DNA of 64,000 nucleotides from Prochlorococcus sp. AG-347-K19 (GCA_003281335.1 QCCG01000001.1:186001-250000); one strand, 5' to 3'; shown: positions 1 through 8,264, counted from the stretch's first letter. Notes: generated by a model not told the origin, from the letters alone. Program-made: numbers and translations.

Positions 1-2271
1 TGCGGTAATAGTGGTTACGCTGATCAAGGTCAAATCAATGATATGGCTAAATTAAAGCAGGTGCAGGCTACTTCAGAAGACTCTCGCAGCCGCTTTGGGG
101 ATGATACTGATGAAAGAAACCCAACTTTTTTCCTTCGTGAACTGCTTATTCTTCCTGATCTCACTAAAAGAGAAGTTTCTTTAGCTGTTGTTGATGATGA
201 TTTTCCATTCGGAACAGAATACCTAGCTAGTTCTACTTTTCGCGAAATTAACTTTGGTGAATTGTTAGCATCAGGGCAAATTCATACAATTGCTGGCAAA
301 AACTTAAGAGTAAGAGGGTTTGAAATTTGTAGAAGCTGCGGAAAAGTTCAGCAAGGCTCGCCCAGGGCTTCTAACCATACTTGGGGTTGCAAATTCCGTG
401 AGAAACCTGATTCTGCTGAACTTCATCACCTAATGTTTATATACCGCGAATTTAATTCAGAGGCTATTAGATTCCTTCTGCCTGGTTCTGATTTCTGGGA
501 TGATGTTGGACTACCCTCTTTTTTAAGTGCCCTTCATCTTGGACTCAAGCATCACTTTGGGGGCAAGGTTAATCATTTGCAATCTGCATTGTCTGAAGAA
601 CCTCAGCCATTAAGTCAACAGCGTAAAGCCTTTCTATACCTATATGACTCTATTCCAGGAGGGTCTGGGTATGTTCGTCAGTTGATGGAATCCAGAGGGC
701 GCGATTTACGAGCAGTTTTTGAAAAATCATTATCGATTATGACTAGTTGTCCTTGTAATGACGGTTGTTATCGTTGTATTTTTCAATATCGACAACGCTT
801 CGATCGAAAACGTACTAGTAAAGTTCGTGCTATCGAACAGTTTAAAAACATACTAAATAGATGGAATGATTTGAAATCTTCTGATCGCAGTCTTTCAGAA
901 ATAACAATTAATACTCGAGCTGAAAGTGAGCTTGAATTACGCTTTATTCAAAAACTGAAAGAAGGAAAAGGTCTGCCTGAAGGTGTCAAAGTCTCATTTC
1001 GTGATGATGTAATTAATGGAAGAAAGGGTTATAGAGTAATTTTCAATAATGGAGAAAAAAGTATTAGTTGGAAGTTAGAACTACAAGTACCACTTGGGTT
1101 GGAACAGGGTGTTGATGTCTTCTCAAGAGCTGATTTTTTACTTACTCCTACAGCAGGGGGTAAATCTATTGCAATATATACTGATGGGTGGGAATTTCAT
1201 CGAGGACGCCTGGCTAAAGATGCTGAACAAAGAATGGCATTACATAGAAATAATGACTATCTTTTCTGGGTATTAACTTGGGATGATGTAGTAGAAAAAC
1301 TTCCTAGTCCACAGAATGCACTTCAGCCAAACGGGCTTATACAGGTGAGACCTGAAGTCCTTAAAAGTGAAGGAGTTTTTAATAAATGGATACCTAATTC
1401 CGTTTTAAAGGAAATAGAGAAAAAAGGAATAATAAACTTACCTTCTAATAAAAATATTCAATGTCAAGGAAGTCTCGAACTTTTAATGACTTATATGGCT
1501 GCACCAATCGAAGAATTCTGGCAAAGTGTAGCCCAGCAATTTTCTCTATCTCAATTATCCAATACTAAAATTTCGGATAAAAAAATTTTTAGTAAGTTAA
1601 AGGAACTTAATCTACTCGAACATCTTGAAGATTGGAAGAATAACGATGAAAGAACTTTTGGTAATGTCCTTGAGCCTGCAACTGGTTTGATTTTAATTAA
1701 TGTTGGCGACATTACATGGCATAAAGAACTTAATCCAGGAGCTAGTTTCCGAGTTATACATTTTGATCCAACGCTAACAAATGATTCTCCTCATCAGGAA
1801 AAAATTTGGAGAGAGTGGATTCGACAAATTAATATATTTCAATTTTTGCCCAGACTTTTAATTTCTACTCCGGGCTGGACCGGTGAACAACAAAATAGCT
1901 CCATCAGCCCTTATTCTGTTTGGGTGAATAGATTTGACTCTACATCTTTAAATAGTCGAGATTCCTTTTCCAAAATTGAAAAGAGTTGGATTGAATTATC
2001 CTCATTGGTTGTTGCGGAATTTCGCCCAATTCTTGAAGCTATTAAGAAGTTAAATATTGATCAATCAATACCTATACCTGAAGTTGGTTTTGAGTTAGAG
2101 GGAAATAAAGGAGAGGTAATTGGACAAGCTGAATTAGCGTGGCCCAATAAAAAAATTGTTGTTTTAAATCAAGGGGATGATTCTAAAGTGTTTGAAAAAA
2201 AAGATTGGACTTATTTTGTTATCGATAACTCTCCTGAGAAAATTGCAAAAGCTTTATTTGAAGCTTTTTAA
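1..2271 (+). CDS. C-terminal part of large helicase-associated DUF1998 protein with nuclease-like domain (5' truncated by window)
   Basis: The reading frame is open to the first base, with a Cys-Gly-Asn start and no stop, so the first ATG (43) is probably internal and an N-terminal DEAD/DEAH helicase part likely lies upstream. Counting from that ATG, residues about 90-265 resemble the DUF1998 zinc module: CRSCGK near 96, a YDSIPGGSGY segment near 201-210, and CPC...GCYRC near 237-245. Residues about 290-420 look like a PD-(D/E)XK/Vsr-like nuclease: a Glu-rich start, then ADFLLTP, IYTDGWEFH and D..QR...HR. The tail contains GQAELAW near 696. DUF1998 helicases occur in DISARM (DrmB), Druantia (DruE) and Dpd systems; which one this is closest to, if any, cannot be told here. 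CGN arginine codons are frequent. The downstream helicase gene follows after 42 bases. Confidence 0.7.
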   Translation, partial: CGNSGYADQGQINDMAKLKQVQATSEDSRSRFGDDTDERNPTFFLRELLILPDLTKREVSLAVVDDDFPFGTEYLASSTFREINFGELLASGQIHTIAGKNLRVRGFEICRSCGKVQQGSPRASNHTWGCKFREKPDSAELHHLMFIYREFNSEAIRFLLPGSDFWDDVGLPSFLSALHLGLKHHFGGKVNHLQSALSEEPQPLSQQRKAFLYLYDSIPGGSGYVRQLMESRGRDLRAVFEKSLSIMTSCPCNDGCYRCIFQYRQRFDRKRTSKVRAIEQFKNILNRWNDLKSSDRSLSEITINTRAESELELRFIQKLKEGKGLPEGVKVSFRDDVINGRKGYRVIFNNGEKSISWKLELQVPLGLEQGVDVFSRADFLLTPTAGGKSIAIYTDGWEFHRGRLAKDAEQRMALHRNNDYLFWVLTWDDVVEKLPSPQNALQPNGLIQVRPEVLKSEGVFNKWIPNSVLKEIEKKGIINLPSNKNIQCQGSLELLMTYMAAPIEEFWQSVAQQFSLSQLSNTKISDKKIFSKLKELNLLEHLEDWKNNDERTFGNVLEPATGLILINVGDITWHKELNPGASFRVIHFDPTLTNDSPHQEKIWREWIRQINIFQFLPRLLISTPGWTGEQQNSSISPYSVWVNRFDSTSLNSRDSFSKIEKSWIELSSLVVAEFRPILEAIKKLNIDQSIPIPEVGFELEGNKGEVIGQAELAWPNKKIVVLNQGDDSKVFEKKDWTYFVIDNSPEKIAKALFEAF

Positions 2272-2313
2272 CTTATTTACTCAATGTTCTCTTTATCTTT
2301 TAAAAATATATAA

Positions 2314-4464
2314 ATGACTCAATCTCGTCTCACTGTTGCCGTTTCTAACGCCTTTTTCAAAAGTTTGAATAAGTTGTCCGATAAATCTCGAGGCAAAGTT
2401 GCTTCTTTTCTCTCAAAGTTTCGAGATAATCCGAGTAGCCCTGGTTTGAATTATGAGCATATTGAAGGAGGAAAAGATAAGTTAATACGTTCAGTTCGTG
2501 TAGATCAGGAAATTCGCTGCATTGTTAGGGCTCCAGATGAAGGAAATGTTTATGTTTTGCTTTGGGTTGATAAACATGATGATGCTTACCAATGGGCTAA
2601 AAGACGTTCTTGTCACGTTAATCGCGTTTCAGGAGCGCTTCAAATTGTAGATGTTGAGTCTGCAGAGGAGGCAGTAGCCACTTCAGTTGAAGGCATATCA
2701 GAAAAATCCACACCTTCAAAATCTGAAAACCTTTCCTCTCTTTTTGATAATTGTAGTAATGAACAGCTTATGCTTTTAGGCGTACCTGAGGTGCTATTAC
2801 CAGCAGTTCGCGCTTGTAATAATGAAGAGTCATTGGGCAGACTGATTGAATGGTTACCTCAGAGTTGTGTCGAGGGACTAATTCTTCTTGCAGATGGAGG
2901 CAATATTGAGGAAGTAATTAATGAAGTGGCTAATAATAATCAAGGGAAAGTTGATACAAGTGATGTTGCTACTGCATTGGATAGACCTGAAAGCATGGCA
3001 GAGTTTATGGTTATTACTGATGATGATGTTCTTGAAGCGATGCTTTCCGCACCAATGGAACAATGGCGGGTGTTTCTACATCCGAGTCAGCGTCTTTTGG
3101 TAGAGAGAGATTGGAACGGTGCATTTCGATTACTTGGTGGAGCGGGTACTGGTAAAACAGTTGTTGCGATGCACAAAGCAAGGTGGTTAGCGTCAAGAAA
3201 TATTAGGAATGGCAATTTAGGTAGGATTATGTTCACTACTTTTACTCGTAACCTTGCTACGGATATACGTAACAATTTAACCAAAATTTGTACTCCAGAA
3301 GAGTTGCAGATTATTGATGTACAACATCTTGATGGTTGGGTTTTGAATTTTTTAAAAGGGCAGGGTTTACCTGTACGTGTCTTTGATGAGAATGCGAAGA
3401 CTACTTGTTGGGATATGGCAATGTCCATGGAGGATACTTCCCTTTGTTTAGACAGACGTTTTTATGAAGAAGAGTGGAAAGAAGTCGTCTTAGCTAATGG
3501 ATGTACCTCTCTCTCTGACTATATTTCTGTAAGACGAATTGGTAGGGGAACGCGTTTGACTCGACAAAATAGAGTTAGAATATGGCCTGTATTTGATACC
3601 TTAAAATCTGAGCTTAGACAACGTGGTCTATGGGAGCCAGAAGAAGCTAAGCAAGCAGCTGCTGAATTATTAAAGAAATCTGATTCCTTCCCAAAATACG
3701 AATCTATAATTGTTGATGAAGGCCAGGACTTTGATATTTCCAGCTTCAAACTTCTCAGAGCATTAGTTGGAGAATCTCATCCAAATGATCTTTTTATAGT
3801 TGGAGATCCTCATCAACGTATATATGGTCGCCCTGTAGTTTTAGGGCAATGTGATATTGAGATTCGTGGTCGGTCTAGAAAATTAAGAATCAATTACCGT
3901 ACAACAGAAGAAACTCGCAATTGGGCTACTGCTGTACTTCAAGGCCTTGTTTTTGATGACCTTGATGGAGGTACCGAATCAAATAGTGATTATCGATCTC
4001 TTCTTCATGGAGATGAGCCTTTGATTAAGGGGTTTGACGATCCTGGTGAAGAACTTAAATTTCTCGTTAAAACCATCCATCAAATAAATTCAGAGCAAGG
4101 TAGTCTCAGCTCAACTTGCATCACAGCTCGTACTAATAAAGCTGTCAATAAATTAAATCTTTTGTTGCAGAAAGCCGGTTTCGATACTCGCATCATAAAT
4201 GAAAAGGAGTCAGATGATCCAAGTGATCATTCTCTTCGTTTAGCAACTATGCATAGGGTAAAAGGTCTTGAATTTGATCAGGTTTTAATTCCTGGACTTG
4301 ATGATTCTCAAATGCCTTACCGCTTTGAACTCGAAAAGAAACCAGACGAAACTTCAAAAGATTTATTTATTCAAAAAGAAAGATCTTTACTTCACGTAGC
4401 TGCAACAAGAGCAAAAAAAAGAGTTGTTATAACTTTCAGCGGTGAACCTTCTTCATTTATATAG
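2314..4464 (+). CDS. UvrD/Rep-family helicase with N-terminal RelE/ParE-like domain
   Basis: This is a 716-residue protein with the motifs of a superfamily 1A helicase. Walker A GGAGTGKT lies at 275-282, Walker B IIVDEGQDF near 466-474, GDPHQRIYGR near 495-504, the motif IV-like NYRTTEETR near 528, TMHRVKGLEFD near 647-657, and AATRAKKRVV near the end. Residues 1-100 resemble the RelE/ParE toxin fold: repeated hydrophobic/basic helices, then SVRVDQEIRCIV, and finally a HDDAYQWA segment. In related helicases this domain may bind nucleic acid rather than act as a toxin (inference). The gene is co-directional with the upstream DUF1998 gene and probably forms an operon with it. Codon usage is CGN-rich and unlike core genes. 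Likely an anti-phage or DNA-processing cargo gene; the exact job is unknown. Confidence 0.75.
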   Translation: MTQSRLTVAVSNAFFKSLNKLSDKSRGKVASFLSKFRDNPSSPGLNYEHIEGGKDKLIRSVRVDQEIRCIVRAPDEGNVYVLLWVDKHDDAYQWAKRRSCHVNRVSGALQIVDVESAEEAVATSVEGISEKSTPSKSENLSSLFDNCSNEQLMLLGVPEVLLPAVRACNNEESLGRLIEWLPQSCVEGLILLADGGNIEEVINEVANNNQGKVDTSDVATALDRPESMAEFMVITDDDVLEAMLSAPMEQWRVFLHPSQRLLVERDWNGAFRLLGGAGTGKTVVAMHKARWLASRNIRNGNLGRIMFTTFTRNLATDIRNNLTKICTPEELQIIDVQHLDGWVLNFLKGQGLPVRVFDENAKTTCWDMAMSMEDTSLCLDRRFYEEEWKEVVLANGCTSLSDYISVRRIGRGTRLTRQNRVRIWPVFDTLKSELRQRGLWEPEEAKQAAAELLKKSDSFPKYESIIVDEGQDFDISSFKLLRALVGESHPNDLFIVGDPHQRIYGRPVVLGQCDIEIRGRSRKLRINYRTTEETRNWATAVLQGLVFDDLDGGTESNSDYRSLLHGDEPLIKGFDDPGEELKFLVKTIHQINSEQGSLSSTCITARTNKAVNKLNLLLQKAGFDTRIINEKESDDPSDHSLRLATMHRVKGLEFDQVLIPGLDDSQMPYRFELEKKPDETSKDLFIQKERSLLHVAATRAKKRVVITFSGEPSSFI

Positions 4465-4509
4465 TTAAATTTTCGCTTAGAACTCCATCCCCTATGTACA
4501 AAAAGTAAT

Positions 4510-5592
4510 TTAAATGTTCTTTGAACCATATAAATGATTAGGACGACCGTTATTATTTTTATAATCTTTTCTAATTAAAAGTTCTTCCGAAAATAAATGT
4601 CTCAATATTCTTCTGGTATGTTGTTCACTAAATCCTATATTCTTTGAAATATCTTTTACATCTAGATAATCGTTTTTCTCTTTTAATAATTCTAAGATTT
4701 TAGAACGGCATAAATTTTCTTGTTTTGGTGATAACTGATTTTTACCAGAGGAGTGATAATACCATTTAAAAGTTTCCTGATCCCCTTGAATATTTAGCAA
4801 GGAACCCTCATCACAATTTCTCCCCTTTAAGCAAGTAAAAAGAAAGTGATCTTCAAAATCAGGTTTAATAGATTTATGAATACTCCAAATATCACTTGCT
4901 GCGGCATAGATTGATTGATTACCTATGACATCATGTTTGTTTACATTTATTCTCTCGCCATGCTCTGGTTTTTTTAAGTGCGAAGAAAATATTATGGGAA
5001 TATTTTTTTCGCATGCCAAATCATTTAGTTTATAAAGAGGTAATGCAAATTCAGCATCCTTATATGAATATTTACCACCCGTAAGAAGAGTTGTAATGGA
5101 ATCTAAAAAAACGACGTCATAATAATTTCCTATTAATTCACTTAACTTTTGAATATTTAATTTATCAAAGCCTCCATTTTTAAATAAAAAATCAACATTA
5201 TCAGATACTCCAATTATTCTTATTTTTTGGGCACAATTACTTCTTGATTCGTCAGCTTGAATAAACAAAACTTTTCCCTTTTTTGTAGAAAAAGTATTTA
5301 AAAATTTACTACCTTCTCCTATCGCAGATGCCATTGCATACATTAAAGATGTTTTCCCACTGGAAGATTCACCCGCAATAAGTATCAGATTTTTCCTTTC
5401 AATAATTTTGTCAATTATCCAATCTACTTTTTTGGTAGTTAATTTTAAATCTTTTGATGAAATAGGTTTTTGTACATTGTTGGAATGTGTAGATCTACTA
5501 TTAAATTTTTGATACATTTTGTTCTCGTAATTCTGATTTTGTAGCTTTTGTTTTTTTTCAATGTCTACGTAGCCGAAGTCTTCTAATGTCAT
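4510..5592 (-). CDS. RepA/RecA-like ATPase with C-terminal winged helix
   Basis: The protein has 360 residues and belongs to the AAA_25/RepA type of hexameric helicase-like ATPases. Walker A GESSSGKT lies at 74-81 and Walker B VVFLDSI at 160-166, with a sensor-like IIFSSHLKKPEHG segment near 200-212. Residues about 295-345 form a predicted winged helix-turn-helix (DISKNIGFSEQHTRRILRHL). Such proteins drive replication of plasmids and integrative elements. Its ATG overlaps the stop of the excisionase-like gene upstream (ATGA), so the two are translationally coupled. Codon use is AT-rich like the host. It converges with the UvrD helicase gene. The family call is firm; a replication role is inferred from context. 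Confidence 0.75.
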   Translation of the reverse strand: MTLEDFGYVDIEKKQKLQNQNYENKMYQKFNSRSTHSNNVQKPISSKDLKLTTKKVDWIIDKIIERKNLILIAGESSSGKTSLMYAMASAIGEGSKFLNTFSTKKGKVLFIQADESRSNCAQKIRIIGVSDNVDFLFKNGGFDKLNIQKLSELIGNYYDVVFLDSITTLLTGGKYSYKDAEFALPLYKLNDLACEKNIPIIFSSHLKKPEHGERINVNKHDVIGNQSIYAAASDIWSIHKSIKPDFEDHFLFTCLKGRNCDEGSLLNIQGDQETFKWYYHSSGKNQLSPKQENLCRSKILELLKEKNDYLDVKDISKNIGFSEQHTRRILRHLFSEELLIRKDYKNNNGRPNHLYGSKNI

Positions 5593-5846
5593 TTTTTGAC
5601 CTCCCTTTTTAATTCACTAATTAGTTGCTCGCCTTGTCTAATTAGACGACCTCGGTAATGGAACTCTTTAAGGATTTCAGAAACATTCCAAAGGATGCTT
5701 GAGTTGATATTTGCGCCTAAGATGTAATGTTTTTCTTCGATTAAAAACCCATTTTTTATATCACGATTTTTCTTTAAAAATTGAGAACTAACTCCTAAAT
5801 AAGCAGAAGCTTCTCTTGTTGGAAGCCAACGTGAATAATGTTCCAT
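5589..5846 (-). CDS. excisionase-like (MerR/HTH_17-type) DNA-binding protein
   Basis: This 85-residue protein starts with WLPTREASAYLGVSSQFLKK, the typical first helix-turn-helix of excisionase and HTH_17 proteins, followed by a basic C-terminal tail. Recombination directionality factors of tyrosine recombinases have this size and fold. It is also possible that it is a DNA-binding partner of the downstream ATPase, with which it overlaps by four bases. Its place between the recombinase and the ATPase supports a role in excision or control of the element. Confidence 0.65.
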   Translation of the reverse strand: MEHYSRWLPTREASAYLGVSSQFLKKNRDIKNGFLIEEKHYILGANINSSILWNVSEILKEFHYRGRLIRQGEQLISELKREVKK

Positions 5847-5873
5847 TTGAAAACTTTTCCTAGTTTTTAGTTT

Positions 5874-6074
5874 TTATTTCTTAGCTTTCTTTTCTTTCTC
5901 TATTTCAAGCTCACGAATAGCTGCCTTAACACTTGAAGGTAAACGTTTATCCCATGCTTTTGGTGCAGTTCCATCAGCACGACAGTTTATTACCCATTTT
6001 GAAGTGGGTATTAAATTAGATTCCTTTTTGCCTTTTGGGCTTCTAAACCTTCGATTATTAATTTTGATAGCCAT
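5874..6074 (-). CDS. small basic hypothetical protein of the integrative element
   Basis: This 66-residue, strongly basic protein (many Lys and Arg) shows no motif I recognise. It has an RRFRSPKGKK start, a short central segment with one Cys, and a Lys/Glu-rich C-terminal helix. It is co-directional with the excisionase-like gene, 27 bases upstream of it. The composition suggests nucleic-acid binding, which is inference only. Confidence 0.5.
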   Translation of the reverse strand: MAIKINNRRFRSPKGKKESNLIPTSKWVINCRADGTAPKAWDKRLPSSVKAAIRELEIEKEKKAKK

Positions 6075-6128
6075 TCAAACACCTGCCTCGAGTAAGAAAA
6101 TGAGACTTGTAAATCCTTAAAACTTACA

Positions 6129-6173
6129 TTCAGGTGAGCCTGAACCCAATGGACAGGGACGTGCCTTAGCGTT
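6129..6173 (-). promoter_or_regulatory. GC-rich leader/operator candidate with hairpin in the 6075-6225 gap
   Basis: Inside an otherwise AT-only gap lies a GC-rich block. It begins with a perfect 6-bp hairpin (TTCAGG, loop TGAG, CCTGAA, 6129-6144) and continues with GGACAGGGACGTGCC (6151-6165). It lies upstream of the small basic gene on the minus strand. It could be an operator, a replication or recombination site, or a structured RNA leader. No known RNA family was recognised. Confidence 0.3.
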
Positions 6174-6225
6174 GTTATTTATATATTAATAAGACTGGCA
6201 GATATGTCCATATATATTAAAAATT

Positions 6226-6522
6226 TTAGTCGTTTTCTTTTCTCCATTCTTCCATTTCTTTTACATGCTCTCTCATTTCTGGAGTATCTTTCCAAAACTT
6301 ACTATCGCACTCTCTACAACCAAACTTGCATTGAACAGGAGTTGGGTCTGGTATGCAACCAATTATAAATAGTGATTCATCGTAAAAATCTTCTTCGGTT
6401 GGATATCCCAGAATAGCTTTACCAATTTTTCTTGAATTACAAGAGGGACAACGATAAGGTTTTCTGTCTACCAGATACCAATTTGTATCCCCATAATTAT
6501 CAATCTGTTTTGCGTATGCCAT
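6226..6522 (-). CDS. zinc-ribbon-like hypothetical protein
   Basis: This 98-residue protein has two metal-binding-like Cys clusters: CPSC near residue 25 and CKFGCREC near 66-73. A charged C-terminal helix rich in Glu and Lys follows. It lies two bases downstream of the recombinase gene and is probably co-transcribed with it. I do not recognise the family; a small zinc ribbon with a nucleic-acid or protein contact role is plausible. Confidence 0.55.
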   Translation of the reverse strand: MAYAKQIDNYGDTNWYLVDRKPYRCPSCNSRKIGKAILGYPTEEDFYDESLFIIGCIPDPTPVQCKFGCRECDSKFWKDTPEMREHVKEMEEWRKEND

Positions 6523-6524
6523 AA

Positions 6525-7874
6525 CTAAACCTCAATCCTGTTTTTTAAATGTCTTTCAAATGCTTTTTCTAAGCTAAGCTCCGTTGTGTAAGATCCATAA
6601 AATGAATTGTGAGTTTCTACAGAATGACCCATTGCAGCAGCAGCATCTTTTACTGATATTGGGATAGTGGAGCCTTTATGACATTGATGTGCATATCTAT
6701 GTCTCAAGCTATAAGGAGTTATTTCAGGGTTATTTTTAATTATTTCTCTCCAAACCTTATTCCTTTCTATTAATTGTCTTAGTGCTTGCCCAACATCACC
6801 ATATTTATTTTTAGCTTTTACCATTTCTATCTGATTTAAGACTGGCATCGGTAATGTAATCTTTTTTGATTCGAATTGTTCTATAAGCTTATTCCCGAGG
6901 TTTTTTCTCGCCAAAAGATCCATAGGAAAAACTCTTCTATCTTCCTTTTTTGCTTTTGTATTTATATTATTTTTGATATTACCAACATATAGTTTGCCAT
7001 CTACAGCTCTAAGAACTGCAAGTTCAGAAAGCCTTAAGCCAAAAATAGAAATCAAACCAACTGCTAAAAATAATGAAGAATCTCTTGATTCAAGATCATC
7101 TAATAATCTAAGTAAATCATGTTCCTCAATATATGGAGTTAATTTATCTTGTTTAGTTCTATTAGATTTTCCAATTAGTTCTTTTCTATAGTCTTCGCTT
7201 GGCGGTTGCCATCTTTTTTCGTTCTGTGAATGTCTTTCGATCCCATATTTTAAAATCTCACACCAAGCATTGATATATCTTTTCCTCTCATCAGGTTCTA
7301 TATCAATAAGATATTTATCCGATAATTTTTTTATAAGTTCAACGCCTGTATTTGGAGAAGGATTATTATTCATTTCTTCTAAGAATCTACTAATTCTCCT
7401 AGCCCAATCTTTTTCGGTTTTACTTGTTAAACCTTGTTTGGTTTGCATGAACTGATCAACCTTTGATGCAGCATTTAAATATGCTTTTAAATCCTTTTCA
7501 TAGTTGGCATCATTTTTATTTAGAGGCCTTATTAATAAGAAATCATTCCAACTTTTATTAGGTTGTTTCGTTGCTTCTCCAATGAATTGAGCTTTCCATC
7601 TCCTTGTGGCTTCTTTGAGAGTAAGGTTTTTTTTAACAACTAATGGTTTTATAAATTCGATAGCTTTTAGTATCTCTATCCCTGAGGTTTTCTTCCATTC
7701 GATGGGTAAGGTTTGAGAGGTTCTTTTATTGGAAGAACCTAGTCCTTCGTTGTAAACATATAAAAGTTTTGTTCTACCGCTATTTTCGCCATTAACCCTA
7801 ATTCCTCGACCAAAATTAGTGCAGATATTTTTTCTTAATTCTTTTTCCCAAGAAGTGCTGTTAGCACTATTCAT
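6525..7874 (-). CDS. tyrosine recombinase/integrase
   Basis: The protein has 449 residues, with a SAM-like core-binding region (about 130-215) and a C-terminal catalytic domain. Visible catalytic elements are Arg281 in GLRLSEL, the second box around Arg391 (YSLRHRYAHQ), His417 in AMGHSVE and a nucleophile Tyr at 426 or 429 (SFYGSY). The first box-II position is Tyr instead of His, a common variation. The N-terminal 120 residues are probably the arm-site binding domain. The gene starts 128 bases from the 3' end of tRNA-Thr and points away from it, as expected for an integrase that targets a tRNA 3' end. It probably catalyses integration and excision of the element. Confidence 0.9.
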   Translation of the reverse strand: MNSANSTSWEKELRKNICTNFGRGIRVNGENSGRTKLLYVYNEGLGSSNKRTSQTLPIEWKKTSGIEILKAIEFIKPLVVKKNLTLKEATRRWKAQFIGEATKQPNKSWNDFLLIRPLNKNDANYEKDLKAYLNAASKVDQFMQTKQGLTSKTEKDWARRISRFLEEMNNNPSPNTGVELIKKLSDKYLIDIEPDERKRYINAWCEILKYGIERHSQNEKRWQPPSEDYRKELIGKSNRTKQDKLTPYIEEHDLLRLLDDLESRDSSLFLAVGLISIFGLRLSELAVLRAVDGKLYVGNIKNNINTKAKKEDRRVFPMDLLARKNLGNKLIEQFESKKITLPMPVLNQIEMVKAKNKYGDVGQALRQLIERNKVWREIIKNNPEITPYSLRHRYAHQCHKGSTIPISVKDAAAAMGHSVETHNSFYGSYTTELSLEKAFERHLKNRIEV

Positions 7875-7920
7875 TTTAAAAGTGTAATTAGTGCAAATAT
7901 TAGTGCAGAATTGCTATATT

Positions 7921-7946
7921 GTCGACATATCTAGATATATCTGGCT
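7921..7946. other. palindromic candidate recombinase arm/core site near attachment region
   Basis: Between the integrase start and the tRNA-Thr 3' end lies GACATATCTAGATATATCTGG, which contains the perfect palindrome ATATCTAGATAT (7927-7938). The nine-base word GACATATCT recurs on the opposite strand at about 6201-6209, upstream of the element's small genes. Repeated words of this kind are typical of integrase or excisionase arm sites; this is an inference. Confidence 0.3.
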
Positions 7947-8002
7947 AATAATCAATTTTAATTAATTTCTTATAACTTCTTTCGTAGCAATGCTTTTGGC
8001 CA

Positions 8003-8074
<72 letters not shown>

Positions 8075-8083
8075 AATTTTAAG

Positions 8084-8165
8084 TGGGCCGGGTTGGATTT
8101 GAACCAACGTAGGCAGAGCCAGCGGATTTACAGTCCGCCCCCTTTAACCACTCGGGCACCGACCC
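8084..8165 (-). tRNA. trnY: tRNA-Tyr(GTA)
   Basis: On the minus strand an 82-base class II tRNA is visible. The acceptor GGGTCGG pairs with CCGGCCC, the anticodon stem GCGGA/TCCGC encloses the anticodon GTA, a long variable arm is present, and the T loop is TTCAAAT. It lies nine bases upstream of tRNA-Thr and is probably co-transcribed with it. Confidence 0.95.
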
Positions 8166-8264
8166 CCACTATTTGAACTTATCAGTTAATGGACACTTTG
8201 TGTGAAATTGTTTTGGTTTTTTTGTTTCTTTCTAGATAGCATTTGTAAAGAAAAGACTTTATTG

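Larger units (their letters stand above)
1..8002. mobile_element. tRNA-Thr-associated integrative element (tycheposon-like), right part
   Basis: A tyrosine recombinase gene ends 128 bases from the 3' end of tRNA-Thr(GGT) and is followed by a RepA-like ATPase, an excisionase-like protein and small unknown proteins, then by unrelated helicase cargo. From the tRNA onwards the genes are ordinary core genes. This is the layout of tRNA-targeting integrative elements; in Prochlorococcus such elements are known as tycheposons. The left end and its attachment repeat lie outside the window, so the element cannot be fully delimited. The cargo genes use many CGN arginine codons, unlike the recombinase module and the core genes. 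Confidence 0.75.

Noticed and set aside
3087-3428. 113-residue minus-strand ORF inside the UvrD helicase
   Set aside because: It lies antisense to the helicase motifs and has no recognisable domain.
6525-7874. Phage origin (prophage) of the island
   Set aside because: No capsid, portal, terminase or lysis genes are visible in the part of the island within the window.
8202-8264. N-terminal extension of aroQ
   Set aside because: The added residues (Phe/Trp-rich) are not found in type II dehydroquinases, and a double ATG sits exactly at the family start.
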